This document shows positions 53,211-63,426 of a stretch of DNA of 64,000 nucleotides, one piece after another. The notes under the pieces were generated by a model. That model did no database searches, was not told the origin of the DNA, and was given only the letters and a program-made list of their open reading frames with translations. The DNA comes from Allotamlana fucoidanivorans (GTDB lineage: Bacteria; Bacteroidota; Bacteroidia; Flavobacteriales; Flavobacteriaceae): assembly GCF_045788535.1 (NCBI RefSeq), contig NZ_CP074074.1, forward strand, positions 1,302,001 to 1,366,000, read 5' to 3'. The translations under genes and the position numbers were made by a program. How positions within the stretch are numbered: position 1 is the stretch's first letter; each line of letters starts with the position of its first letter.

Positions 53211-56200
53211 ATGAAAACAAAACTATTCCTACAACGCTCTATATTGTTATTGGTTTTAAATACTTGTATAGGGCTAAAAGCTCAAACCTGTGGTCCGCAT
53301 ACTTGGAATCCGCCAGGGCAACCCACAACATGTACCTATACCTATACGGCTTCAGGTTGGGTTGATAGTTTAGGCAATCCAACAGGCGTACCTTCAGGAC
53401 TTAGCTCTTCAGATTCTGTGTGTATTTTGGCTGATAACTCTGACGCTATTATGGCAGGAGGAGTTTTCAAGGGGACGCTATACATTGCACCAAATGTTAC
53501 ATACTCAGGCCAAATAGATAAAATGAATGCTGTGACCTTGATTGTTGAAGGGGTTATTGATTTTCCAACGGAAACAGGGTTTCAAGGCACCAATATGATT
53601 TATATTTATGATACAGGATCTATTACCATACCAGGACAATTCAATCCACCTTCAGCATCCATAGTATACAATATGGGTAACTTTAATGTGGCTGGAGATT
53701 TGAGTGTTGGGGGTAGTGCAACTTATGTATCGTTTTATGGCAGTAGAACAACTGTTGGGGGCGATGCAGGTATTGCAAGTGATTATTCCAATTGTGGTAT
53801 ATTAGAGGTATTTGGGTCTTTGTCTTCGGGAGGATCTAGTGCATTGATTAATGATTGTTCCTTATTTATTCATACTGATATGTCTCTTAATGCCGATTAT
53901 GTGAATAATGGTTTGTTTGTTTTAAAAGGAGAATTGACTTTTGGTACGGCTAAGTTTTATAACAATGGTACCATGTTACTCGATAATATAAACTTAAGTA
54001 ATGATGATTTGATTGGTGACGATGAAAATTCATTACTCATTGTAAGGCACAATGCTTCGCTAACAAGTGGAGCCACCGTTACAGGACATATGTATTATGA
54101 CGAAGATGATGGTGGCGGATTTGATGCGGTGAGTGCAGGTTCCGTAGAGGATATTGATGTGCTTTTAGATGTGACTATTCCGCCTACTGAAGAACTTATT
54201 TTAGCAGATTGTGGAGCCAATATTACTATAAATCCCGTTTTATTTTCGTCAAAACTAGATTTTGATGGAGTTGATGATTATGTGTCTACACCAGAATTTA
54301 TTAATGGAGAAAGCGATATTACATTTATGGCTTGGGTCAAGTCAGATTCAGGGAATACAACCAATATGACCATAGGCGGTGAAGATACAGGTTTTAAATT
54401 ATGGTTGCAAAATGGGAACAGACCCTCTTTTACAGTAACAACCGCTGGTAACTCAGCGCAAACAATTGGGCAATGTGCTTGTTCAGCCATTAACTATGAT
54501 GAATGGCATCACATTACAGGCAGTTTTTCTAGTTCAACAGGACTTATGAAACTTTATGTTGATGGCGTACTTGTCGATTCCCTTGATACGGGTATTATTG
54601 GAGTAAATATTGAAAACACCACAGATACAAATGGTAATTTTGAAATAGGAAGAACAACTAAAAATGTTTCCAATAGGGAATATTATAAAGGAGATATTGA
54701 TGAAGTTAGAGTGTTTAATACCGTACTTACCGATGATCAAATTCAACGTATGGTATATCAGGAAATAAAAGATAACTCGGGTATTGTTAAAGGCGCTGTG
54801 ATAGATAAAGATATTGTAGATATTACTACAAATAATACTATTCCGTGGTCAAGCTTGTTAGCTTACTATCCAATGTCTGATATTATTTCTTATGATAGAA
54901 CAACAGATTATTCTTATATCGGTAGAATTACCAAATTGAATAATATAACTTCATTACAACAACAAACAGCTCCAATGCCTTATGTGTCTAATAATCCTGG
55001 GGCTTGGACTGATGAAGCTACCTGGAAAAGTGGTAATGTTTGGGATATTGAAGATGTTGCGAATAATAAAGATTGGAGCATTGTAAAAATATCAAATGAT
55101 GTTACGGCCTCACATGACATTAAAACATTAGGGCTTATTATTGATGACACAAGAAGCTTATCAGTTTCGGGAGATCATGCCGTGTATAATACATGGTATT
55201 TTGAGTTGAATGGAGCTTTAGATTTAGAAGATGATTCGCAGTTAATTCAAACAGAACACAGTGATTTGGTGACCAATGAAAATGGTAAAGTATTAAGAAG
55301 GCAGGAAGGAGAGTCTAATCCGTATCGATACAATTATTGGTCATCTCCTGTTGGAGAAACTATGGCAACCACTCTTACTAACAATAATGGAGCTTCAAAT
55401 AATACAAATAACACACCTTTTAAAGTAAATATGATTAAAGATGCTAGTGGGTTCAATTGTACTTTTACAACAGGTTATACTGGAAGTAATAGCATAAGTA
55501 CCTATTGGATATACACTTATATGGGAGGGTTAACCTATTGGGATTGGGCACATTTATCACCATCAACCCCCTTAATTCCAGGTTTTGGTTATACCCAAAA
55601 AGGAACGGGTGTTGCCGCTTCAGAGCAGCAATATATCTATGAAGGGAAACCCAATAATGGAACCATTATTTTGGACGTGTTAGATAAAGGTGGTGCTGGT
55701 TCTATTCCAGATAAAACCAAAACCGATTACTTGCTGGGTAACCCGTATCCTTCCGCTTTAGATATGTATCAGTTTATTGATGACAATCAAGGTGTTATAA
55801 AAGGCGATATTTATCTTTGGCAACATTGGGGTGGAGACACACATTATTTAAGTCAATATGAAGGTGGTTATGCACAGGTAAATAAAACAGGATCTTGTAA
55901 AGCCTATCAGTTTGTGGGGCTTTCAGGAGATACAAATGGGTCTCAAGATGGTACCAAGTTGCCTACTCGTTATCTTCCAGTGGCTCAGGGCTTCGTAGTT
56001 GAGGTTGAGGCAGATGGACAAATTGAGTTTAATAATAATCAGCGTGTTTTTATTAAAGAATCAGATGCCGATAATATTAATGAAGAAAACGGATCGGTTT
56101 TTTTAAAAAATACGGGTGGAAAGCCTAAAAATGAATCAAAACAGCCAGACAACTCAAGTTCTGCAATGCAAAAAATAAGACTAGAAATTAATTCAGTATC

Positions 56201-56858
56201 TGGTCCTAAGACAAGACGTGAACTTTTAATTGGTTTTAGTGAACTTACTTCAGATGACTATGATTATGGCTATGATGCCGAATGTTCAGAAGTAAATAAT
56301 AACGACCTCAATTTGAGTTTGAACGGCAAAAATATGAACATTCAGGCATATGGGCCATTGGCAAATGATAAGGTGATTCCTCTTAATTTTAAATCGTCTG
56401 GAGATAATGCGTTTGAAATTAAAATAACCAGCCTTATAAATATTGAAAAAAGTCAAAAAATTTATATCAAAGATAATCTTACAGGAGAATATTATGATTT
56501 AACTAAAAACAATGCGGCTTACACCTTTTCTTCAGAACAAGGTAAATTCAATAAAAGATTTGAAATTGTATTTCAAAATGAACAGCAAGCCTTGAGTATG
56601 GCAGAGGCTCAAGCTAGTGATAATTTTATTTATTATAAGAATACAACCAACACCTTGTATGTTAAAAAATTGAACAGTAATATAAAGCGGTTGGCTTTAG
56701 TGAATATGCGAGGCCAAATAGCTCTAGATATGCCAGATTTACCTATTTCGGCATTAGAAAATGGGTTTCAGTTTTATAATCTGTCTAGTGGCGCATATAT
56801 CGTGCAATTACGTACGGAAGATAACCAAGTGCTTTCAAAAAAGATTATTGTGAATTAA
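53211..56858 (+). CDS. Large T9SS-secreted protein: repeat N-terminus, LamG, sorting domain (1215 aa)
   Basis: A paralogue of the preceding gene. The signal peptide is MKTKLFLQRSILLLVLN followed by TCIGLKAQ. Residues about 20-340 differ completely from the paralogue: Gly/Asn-rich repeats (NMGNFNVAGDLSVGG, YNNGTMLLDNINLS) that look like a beta-helix. From about 345 a LamG domain (DFDGVDDYVSTPEFINGE) and the long C-terminal region run parallel to the neighbour, ending in the same T9SS sorting domain (LALVNMRGQIAL ... NQVLSKKIIVN). ATG at 53211 is chosen from the signal peptide and the leader conserved with the paralogue. Confidence 0.88.
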   Translation: MKTKLFLQRSILLLVLNTCIGLKAQTCGPHTWNPPGQPTTCTYTYTASGWVDSLGNPTGVPSGLSSSDSVCILADNSDAIMAGGVFKGTLYIAPNVTYSGQIDKMNAVTLIVEGVIDFPTETGFQGTNMIYIYDTGSITIPGQFNPPSASIVYNMGNFNVAGDLSVGGSATYVSFYGSRTTVGGDAGIASDYSNCGILEVFGSLSSGGSSALINDCSLFIHTDMSLNADYVNNGLFVLKGELTFGTAKFYNNGTMLLDNINLSNDDLIGDDENSLLIVRHNASLTSGATVTGHMYYDEDDGGGFDAVSAGSVEDIDVLLDVTIPPTEELILADCGANITINPVLFSSKLDFDGVDDYVSTPEFINGESDITFMAWVKSDSGNTTNMTIGGEDTGFKLWLQNGNRPSFTVTTAGNSAQTIGQCACSAINYDEWHHITGSFSSSTGLMKLYVDGVLVDSLDTGIIGVNIENTTDTNGNFEIGRTTKNVSNREYYKGDIDEVRVFNTVLTDDQIQRMVYQEIKDNSGIVKGAVIDKDIVDITTNNTIPWSSLLAYYPMSDIISYDRTTDYSYIGRITKLNNITSLQQQTAPMPYVSNNPGAWTDEATWKSGNVWDIEDVANNKDWSIVKISNDVTASHDIKTLGLIIDDTRSLSVSGDHAVYNTWYFELNGALDLEDDSQLIQTEHSDLVTNENGKVLRRQEGESNPYRYNYWSSPVGETMATTLTNNNGASNNTNNTPFKVNMIKDASGFNCTFTTGYTGSNSISTYWIYTYMGGLTYWDWAHLSPSTPLIPGFGYTQKGTGVAASEQQYIYEGKPNNGTIILDVLDKGGAGSIPDKTKTDYLLGNPYPSALDMYQFIDDNQGVIKGDIYLWQHWGGDTHYLSQYEGGYAQVNKTGSCKAYQFVGLSGDTNGSQDGTKLPTRYLPVAQGFVVEVEADGQIEFNNNQRVFIKESDADNINEENGSVFLKNTGGKPKNESKQPDNSSSAMQKIRLEINSVSGPKTRRELLIGFSELTSDDYDYGYDAECSEVNNNDLNLSLNGKNMNIQAYGPLANDKVIPLNFKSSGDNAFEIKITSLINIEKSQKIYIKDNLTGEYYDLTKNNAAYTFSSEQGKFNKRFEIVFQNEQQALSMAEAQASDNFIYYKNTTNTLYVKKLNSNIKRLALVNMRGQIALDMPDLPISALENGFQFYNLSSGAYIVQLRTEDNQVLSKKIIVN

Positions 56859-56888
56859 TTGGGGTAATAATCTTGAATAAGATATTCT

Positions 56889-56922
56889 AAATAGATCATT
56901 CGTTAGAGTGGTCTATTTTTGT
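56889..56922 (+). terminator. Terminator after the second T9SS LamG gene
   Basis: AAATAGATCA (56889-56898) pairs with TGGTCTATTT (56909-56918), with one wobble pair, followed by TTTTTGTTTT-like sequence. Confidence 0.8.
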
Positions 56923-56986
56923 TTTAAAATGAAAATTTTTCAAGGATAATTCCTTAAATTCGCGAACTTATAAGAAATTAGAGTAA

Positions 56987-59900
56987 ATGAGCGTGAAATT
57001 CCCTGAATATAAAGGACTTGACCTGCCTAATGTAGCAAATGAAATTCTACAATACTGGCAGGAAAATAACATATTTGAAAAAAGTGTAACGTCAAGAGAA
57101 GATCGTGAATCCTACGTCTTTTTTGAAGGACCTCCTTCTGCAAATGGATTGCCAGGTATTCATCATGTTATGGCGCGCGCTATTAAGGATATTTTCTGTC
57201 GTTATAAAACTCAAAAAGGTTATCAGGTAAAAAGAAAAGCAGGTTGGGATACCCATGGTTTACCTATTGAATTAGGTGTAGAAAAAGAGCTTGGCATTAC
57301 AAAAGAAGATATTGGGAAATCTATTTCGGTGGAAGATTATAATGCCGCTTGTAGAAAAGCGGTGATGCGTTACACTGATATTTGGAATGATTTAACCCAA
57401 AAAATGGGGTATTGGGTAGATATGGATCATCCGTACATTACCTATGAACCCAAATATATGGAAAGCGTTTGGTGGTTGCTTAAGCAAATTTATAATAAAA
57501 ACCTTTTGTATAAAGGCTATACCATTCAACCATATTCCCCAAAAGCAGGTACTGGCTTAAGTTCGCATGAGTTGAATCAACCAGGAACGTATCAAGATGT
57601 TACAGATACTACGGTGGTTGCACAGTTTAAAGCGATTTCTAATACGCTACCTGACTTTTTACAAAACTTAGGTGCTATTCACTTTTTAGCATGGACAACC
57701 ACACCTTGGACTTTGCCAAGCAACACAGCATTAACTGTAGGTCCTAAAATTGAGTATGTTTTGGTTGAAACGTTTAATCAATATACGTTTGAGCCTGTAA
57801 AAGTGGTGTTGGCTAAAAAACTTGTAGGATATCAATTTTCTGGCAAGTTTAAGCAGGTTGAAGAGTCCTCAGAACTTGCTTCGTATAAAGCAGGAGATAA
57901 AAAGATTCCGTTTTATATTGTAAAAGAATTTATGGGTAAAGATTTAGTTGGTATTACATATGAACAGTTATTACCATACGCTTTGCCTCATGATAACCCT
58001 GAAAATGCTTTTAGAGTGATTTCGGGCGATTTTGTAACTACTGAAGATGGTACAGGTATTGTGCATACCGCTCCTACTTTTGGTGCAGATGATGCTTTAG
58101 TGGCTAAACAGGCTGTGCCTGAAGTACCACCTATGCTGGTGAAAGATGATAATGGAAATCTTGTTCCACTTGTTGATTTACAAGGTAGATTCAGACCAGA
58201 AATGGGTGAGTTTGCAGGTAAATATGTTAAGAATGAATACTACAATGATGGTGAAGCACCAGAGCGCTCTGTTGATGTAGAACTTGCTATAAAGCTAAAG
58301 GAAGAGAATAAAGCGTTTAAAGTTGAAAAATATAAACACAGTTATCCTAATTGCTGGCGAACAGATAAACCCATTCTTTACTACCCGCTAGATTCATGGT
58401 TCGTCAAGGTGACTGATGTAAAAGACAGAATGTTTGAACTCAATGAAACCATTAATTGGAAACCAAAAGCAACCGGAACAGGGCGTTTTGGAAATTGGTT
58501 AGCTAATGCCAATGATTGGAATTTATCGCGTTCGCGTTATTGGGGTATTCCGTTGCCTATTTGGCGAACTGAAGATGGAAAAGAACAGATTTGCATTGGT
58601 TCAGTTGAAGAATTAAAAGCTGAAATGACCAAAGCTGTCGCCGCGGGCGTGCTTGAAAAAGATATTTTTGAAGATTTTGAAGTTGGTAATAATTCCGAAG
58701 AAAATTATGCTAAAATCGATTTGCATAAAAATATTGTTGATGCTATTGTTTTGGTAGCGCCATCGGGTGAAAAGATGTATCGTGAAAGCGATTTAATTGA
58801 TGTTTGGTTTGATTCTGGCTCTATGCCATACGCGCAGTGGCATTACCCGTTTGAAAATAAAGAATTGATAGACAAAGGGACGTCTTATCCTGCCGATTTT
58901 ATTGCTGAAGGTGTTGATCAAACAAGAGGGTGGTTTTACACGCTTCATGCTATTGGAACCATGGTTTTTGATTCAGTAGCCTATAAAAATGTCGTATCTA
59001 ACGGACTGGTTTTAGATAAGAACGGACAAAAAATGTCTAAGCGTTTAGGTAATGCCGTTGATCCATTTGAAACCCTAGGGAATTATGGGGCTGATGCCAC
59101 ACGTTGGTATATGATTTCAAACGCTAATCCTTGGGATAATTTAAAGTTTGATAGTGATGGTATTGAAGAGGTAAAGCGTAAATTTTTTGGAACCCTTTAT
59201 AACACGTACTCTTTTTTTAGTTTATATACCAATTTAGATCAATTCACTTATGCCGAGTCAGATATTCCGCTTGAGGAAAGACCAGAATTAGATCGCTGGA
59301 TATTATCTGAATTACATACCTTAATCAATAAAATTGATAAGTTTTACGCTGATTATGAGCCAACAAAAGCAGCAAGAGCTATCTCAGATTTCACACAAGA
59401 TTATTTGAGTAACTGGTATGTTAGATTAAGTAGAAGACGTTTCTGGAAAGGTGAGTATGAACAAGATAAAATTTCGGCCTACCAAACCTTGTACACATGC
59501 ATGGTAACCTTGGCAAAACTTGGGGCTCCAATAGCACCGTTCTACATGGATAGGCTTTATTTAGACCTTAATGCAGTAACCAAGAAAGAAAATTTTGAAA
59601 GTGTACATTTAGCAGATTTTCCAAAGTTTGATGAGGCTTTTGTTGATAAAAGCTTAGAGCGTAAAATGGAAAATGCACAAACCATATCCTCATTGGTATT
59701 GTCTTTACGAGCTAAGGAAAAGATTAAGGTACGTCAGCCGCTTCAAAAAATTATGATTCCAGTAGCTAATGACCAACAAAAAGCGGAAATTTTAGCAGTA
59801 TCAAATTTAATAAAACATGAGGTAAATATTAAGGAGATAGAGCTTTTAGAAGATGCTTCAGATATTTTGGTTAAGCAGATAAAACCTAATTTTAAAGTGC

Positions 59901-60391
59901 TAGGACCGCGCTTTGGGAGAGAGATGAAAGCCGTGGCTGAAGCAGTAATTAACTTTACACCTGAAGATATTAACAAAATAGAACAAAATGGGAGTTTAGA
60001 GGTTGATATTAACGGAAAAAATATTACATTAGAACGCTCAGATGTAGAAATCACCTCACAAGATATTGAAGGGTGGTTGGTTGCAAATGAAGGAGCTTTA
60101 ACAGTGGCTCTTGATGTTACTATTTCTGATGATTTACGTAGAGAAGGTATTGCCAGAGAATTGATAAATAGAATTCAAAATTTACGTAAAGATTCAGGCT
60201 TTGAAGTTACTGATAGAATCAATGTAACGCTCCAAAAAGATGAACAGGTTGTAAATGCCGTTGATGCCAATATAACCTACATTAAGTCTGAAACATTAAC
60301 AAATGAACTTGAAATAATTGATAAAGTAGAAGATGGTATAGAAATTGTATTTGATGATGTATGTACCAAATTATTTATCCAAAAAAATTAA
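56987..60391 (+). CDS. ileS: Isoleucyl-tRNA synthetase, type 2 with GXHH signature (1134 aa)
   Basis: Charges tRNA-Ile. The class I signature reads GLPGIHHVMARA, with Gly57-Ile58-His59-His60 where most class I enzymes have HXGH. The second signature is QKMSKRLGN. The CP1 editing domain (AWTTTPWTLPSN; GTGIVHTAPTFGADD) and the anticodon-binding region are present. At 1134 residues it is much longer than E. coli IleRS (938), agreeing with the eukaryote-like IleRS2 group, which is naturally tolerant of mupirocin. It appears to be the only ileS in the window. A near -7 box TAAATTCG lies at 56955-56962. Confidence 0.95.
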   Translation: MSVKFPEYKGLDLPNVANEILQYWQENNIFEKSVTSREDRESYVFFEGPPSANGLPGIHHVMARAIKDIFCRYKTQKGYQVKRKAGWDTHGLPIELGVEKELGITKEDIGKSISVEDYNAACRKAVMRYTDIWNDLTQKMGYWVDMDHPYITYEPKYMESVWWLLKQIYNKNLLYKGYTIQPYSPKAGTGLSSHELNQPGTYQDVTDTTVVAQFKAISNTLPDFLQNLGAIHFLAWTTTPWTLPSNTALTVGPKIEYVLVETFNQYTFEPVKVVLAKKLVGYQFSGKFKQVEESSELASYKAGDKKIPFYIVKEFMGKDLVGITYEQLLPYALPHDNPENAFRVISGDFVTTEDGTGIVHTAPTFGADDALVAKQAVPEVPPMLVKDDNGNLVPLVDLQGRFRPEMGEFAGKYVKNEYYNDGEAPERSVDVELAIKLKEENKAFKVEKYKHSYPNCWRTDKPILYYPLDSWFVKVTDVKDRMFELNETINWKPKATGTGRFGNWLANANDWNLSRSRYWGIPLPIWRTEDGKEQICIGSVEELKAEMTKAVAAGVLEKDIFEDFEVGNNSEENYAKIDLHKNIVDAIVLVAPSGEKMYRESDLIDVWFDSGSMPYAQWHYPFENKELIDKGTSYPADFIAEGVDQTRGWFYTLHAIGTMVFDSVAYKNVVSNGLVLDKNGQKMSKRLGNAVDPFETLGNYGADATRWYMISNANPWDNLKFDSDGIEEVKRKFFGTLYNTYSFFSLYTNLDQFTYAESDIPLEERPELDRWILSELHTLINKIDKFYADYEPTKAARAISDFTQDYLSNWYVRLSRRRFWKGEYEQDKISAYQTLYTCMVTLAKLGAPIAPFYMDRLYLDLNAVTKKENFESVHLADFPKFDEAFVDKSLERKMENAQTISSLVLSLRAKEKIKVRQPLQKIMIPVANDQQKAEILAVSNLIKHEVNIKEIELLEDASDILVKQIKPNFKVLGPRFGREMKAVAEAVINFTPEDINKIEQNGSLEVDINGKNITLERSDVEITSQDIEGWLVANEGALTVALDVTISDDLRREGIARELINRIQNLRKDSGFEVTDRINVTLQKDEQVVNAVDANITYIKSETLTNELEIIDKVEDGIEIVFDDVCTKLFIQKN

Positions 60392-60395
60392 GACT

Positions 60396-60773
60396 ATGGG
60401 AGACAGCGTAAGATATTCTGATGCTGAATTGGAAGAATTCAAAGCATTAATTACAGAGAAGATAGAAAAAGCTCAGCATGATTTAGAGTTGATAAAAAGT
60501 GCCTATATGAATGATCATAATAACGGTACTGAAGATACATCACCGACCTTTAAAGCTTTTGATGAAGGGAGTGCCGTGATGAGTAAAGAATCAAATTCTC
60601 AATTAGCTATTCGTCAAGAAAAATTTATTCGTGATTTAAAAAATGCTCTTATTCGTATAGAGAATAAAACCTACGGTATTTGCCGTGTAACGGGTAAATT
60701 AATCAATAAAAAACGTTTAGAGCTTGTGCCACATGCTACATTAAGTATTGAAGCAAAAAATATGCAACAATAA
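60396..60773 (+). CDS. TraR/DksA-family protein without the zinc-finger cysteines (125 aa)
   Basis: A DksA-like protein expected to bind in the RNA polymerase secondary channel. A helical coiled-coil N-terminal part (about 8-85) is followed by YGICRVTGKLINKKRLELVPHATLSIEA. Only one Cys (Cys96) remains of the four that bind zinc in DksA; the others are Thr, His-region and Ser-region positions. The start at 60396 follows the ileS stop by 4 bases and gives the typical length; the longer open frame overlaps ileS. Confidence 0.88.
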   Translation: MGDSVRYSDAELEEFKALITEKIEKAQHDLELIKSAYMNDHNNGTEDTSPTFKAFDEGSAVMSKESNSQLAIRQEKFIRDLKNALIRIENKTYGICRVTGKLINKKRLELVPHATLSIEAKNMQQ

Positions 60774-60794
60774 TTGTATAAAAGAGTCATTTAT

Positions 60795-60824
60795 AAAAAC
60801 GCCTCATGCCTTGAGGCGTTTTTT
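60795..60824 (+). terminator. Terminator after the DksA-like gene
   Basis: AAAAACGCCTCA (60795-60806) pairs with TGAGGCGTTTTT (60812-60823) around a 5-base loop, ending in a T run. lspA starts only 12 bases beyond. Confidence 0.9.
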
Positions 60825-60835
60825 GTTTAGATGTT

Positions 60836-61465
60836 ATGTCGTTAAAAAAATCTATCGTTCTTATTGTCATCGTTTTGTTGGTTGATCAAATCAGTAAAAT
60901 ATATGTAAAAACACATTTTATACTTCATGAAAGTATTGACGTATTTAGTTGGTTTAAAATATACTTTATAGAAAACGATGGGATGGCCTGGGGAACAAAA
61001 ATAAGTGATTTTACGTCCTTTATATCAGATAGAACAGCAAAGGTAGCCTTAACCTTATTTAGAGTTTTTGCCATATTTGGCATAGGCTATTGGTTATATA
61101 ACACCACTAAAAAGGGAGGATCTACAATTTTAATTATTGCTATAGCCTTGATTTTTGCAGGCGCCTTAGGTAATATTATTGATTCGGTGTTTTATGGCGT
61201 TTTATTTAATGACAGTACAAGTCAATTGGCTAGTTTTATGCCGGAAGGAGGGGGGTACGAGTCATTGCTTTATGGGCGTGTGGTAGATATGCTATACTTT
61301 CCACTAATAGAAGTTGATCTGCCTCAATGGGTGCCTTTATACGGAGGTAAGCGTTTTAATTTCTTTGAACCTGTTTTTAATATTGCCGATGTTGCTATAA
61401 GCGCTGGGTTTATTATGTTGCTTCTTTTCAATAAAAAAGCTTTTTCTAAAAAGAATATCCAATAA
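60836..61465 (+). CDS. lspA: Lipoprotein signal peptidase (209 aa)
   Basis: The inner-membrane aspartyl protease that removes lipoprotein signal peptides; needed for the many lipoproteins seen in this window. The start LVDQISKIYVK, the catalytic regions GNIIDSVFYG and FNIADVAISAGFIML, and four membrane helices are present. It is about 45 residues longer than the E. coli enzyme (164), owing to a periplasmic insertion around 130-170, as in other Bacteroidota. Confidence 0.95.
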   Translation: MSLKKSIVLIVIVLLVDQISKIYVKTHFILHESIDVFSWFKIYFIENDGMAWGTKISDFTSFISDRTAKVALTLFRVFAIFGIGYWLYNTTKKGGSTILIIAIALIFAGALGNIIDSVFYGVLFNDSTSQLASFMPEGGGYESLLYGRVVDMLYFPLIEVDLPQWVPLYGGKRFNFFEPVFNIADVAISAGFIMLLLFNKKAFSKKNIQ

Positions 61466-61545
61466 AAGGTTTTCCAGGTAAATATTTTCGAATTTACTTT
61501 TACTATATTTACCTATTGCTATTATTTATTTTAATCCCTCAATTA

Positions 61546-63426
61546 ATGAAAGGTAAATACATTCCTATCATCCTTATTTTATTCTCTCAATTTTTATTCG
61601 CGCAAAATACATTTGATATTATTCTGAATGGAGACAATCGAGAAAAAGATTGTAAACAGTGTATAGAAACGTTTAGGCAGAAACCTAAAGGCGTTCGGTT
61701 TTCAATTGAACGAGAAGGTAATAATCTATATTTTCAAGTCAACGATAAAAAATGGTTTGAGACCCTATTTAACAAATCTGGTGACGGCATTGCTATTGAT
61801 GTTGTATTGAAGAAAAGGTATGCCTGTGGTTTAGGTTCTGTGGCCAGTTCTCAAATAAAAGGTGAACTTCTAGAGCCCGTTTATGCTAAAGCCTTAAAAG
61901 CTGGATTGAAACCATATGCTGATGATTTATTTCGAGTAAAAATAGGAACTATTCCTGAGGCATATCTGAATCAAAAATCAGAGTTTAATATTCTATTTTT
62001 GAGTAACAAAACACTTTGTCAATACTATGTTATTTATGAGTTGGAGTCCTATCAATGGGAGTTGTTAGATATGGGCATGTATTTAGATTCCTTAACCTAC
62101 AACCCTAAAAAAGTACAGTCTTCTGAGTCTAAGAGCACACTCATTAGAAACAAAATTTTAAAGTTTGATATTCCCTTCCAAAAAAATAAATCTAATTATT
62201 CGCAACAAGATATTAAACCTATTTACGATTCGTTACGGCTAACCGATTTCAATATTAAGACCATTAAGGTAAAGTCATATTCTTCAATTGAAGGTATAAC
62301 AACAAGAAATTTAGAGCTTCAGGAACTTAGAGCCAACAGTATTATTTCGGCATTACAGAAATTTCAAAAGCCAACTATTCAAACAACTGTGTCTACGGCC
62401 GAGAATTGGGTAGAGTTTTTAAATGACATAAAAGGAACCAAGTACGAGTATTTATTGTCTTTAACAAAAAATGACATTAAGGATGCTATTGCTGGTAAGC
62501 TATCAAGAGACATGGAGTCCATTTTGAAACATCATAGAAAGGCTGTTTTAGAAATGGAACTTGAAAAAATTTATGAATACAAAGGGGTGTCTCCCAAAGA
62601 ATTGCTTATTAATTTCAATACAGCGGTTCGTTTAAATCAAGAGGCGGCAGCAAGACGTATTCAAAACTCCATTTTTGAAAAAATAAAGTCTGGTGAAGTT
62701 ACTTCCGATATTTTAAGTCAGATGGCAGTGCCTATGAGTGATAAGTATGTTCAAATTAGAAATAATAATGCAGCGTTTAGGTATATGCTTGATTTTAGGG
62801 AAGTGTTATTGGTTTATAATGAAATGCTGGAGCTTGAAAAACTCATGCCTAACAGCAAAAAAATAAAATATAATGTAGCGGTACTTAAACTTCAGCTATG
62901 GCGTTACAACGCTATTGAAATTAATGAAGATGCATTAGAGAAGCAAATTTATGATTTGAAACAATATGGTATCGGAGATGATTTAATAACTCGAATGATA
63001 GTAAACTTTAATATTATTAGGGCTGAAAATTTAATGCGAAACAGAGATTATAAGAATAAAGATAAAGCCGTAACCTTTATTAAAGACCATTATGACAAAT
63101 TTTCGTTGTCGGAATATGATTATTTAAGTTTAGCTCAGTTTTTTAGCTATTATGCTAAAACAGAATTTTCTGTTGATCTTTTAGAGAACAAGGCAAGGAG
63201 TATTTATATAGATGAAAACCTATTGTTTTACTTTTTAAATCTTACTATTATTAGAAATGAGTTTGTAAAAGATGTAGATTATAGAACGATTTTGTTAAAT
63301 GCGATAAACATTAATAAACCACGTTTTTGTAAATTATTTGAAGCAATAGAAGATGGTGGTGTTACTTTTCAAATATTAGACAATAATTACCTTAGGGCTG
63401 TATACTGTGAAAACTGTAATGATTAA
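61546..63426 (+). CDS. Exported protein with an internal OmpA-like segment (626 aa)
   Basis: A signal peptide (MKGKYIPIILILFSQFLFAQ) exports it. Residues about 200-300 resemble an OmpA-type peptidoglycan-binding fold: a strand FDIPFQKNKSNYSQQDI, VKSYSSIEG in the place of GYTD, and NLELQELRANSIISAL in the place of the NxxLSxxRA helix. The rest is helical and probably TPR-like. Cysteines CKQC near 30 and CENC at the C-terminal end could form a disulfide. I do not recognise a named family. ATG at 61546 begins the signal peptide. Confidence 0.65.
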   Translation: MKGKYIPIILILFSQFLFAQNTFDIILNGDNREKDCKQCIETFRQKPKGVRFSIEREGNNLYFQVNDKKWFETLFNKSGDGIAIDVVLKKRYACGLGSVASSQIKGELLEPVYAKALKAGLKPYADDLFRVKIGTIPEAYLNQKSEFNILFLSNKTLCQYYVIYELESYQWELLDMGMYLDSLTYNPKKVQSSESKSTLIRNKILKFDIPFQKNKSNYSQQDIKPIYDSLRLTDFNIKTIKVKSYSSIEGITTRNLELQELRANSIISALQKFQKPTIQTTVSTAENWVEFLNDIKGTKYEYLLSLTKNDIKDAIAGKLSRDMESILKHHRKAVLEMELEKIYEYKGVSPKELLINFNTAVRLNQEAAARRIQNSIFEKIKSGEVTSDILSQMAVPMSDKYVQIRNNNAAFRYMLDFREVLLVYNEMLELEKLMPNSKKIKYNVAVLKLQLWRYNAIEINEDALEKQIYDLKQYGIGDDLITRMIVNFNIIRAENLMRNRDYKNKDKAVTFIKDHYDKFSLSEYDYLSLAQFFSYYAKTEFSVDLLENKARSIYIDENLLFYFLNLTIIRNEFVKDVDYRTILLNAININKPRFCKLFEAIEDGGVTFQILDNNYLRAVYCENCND

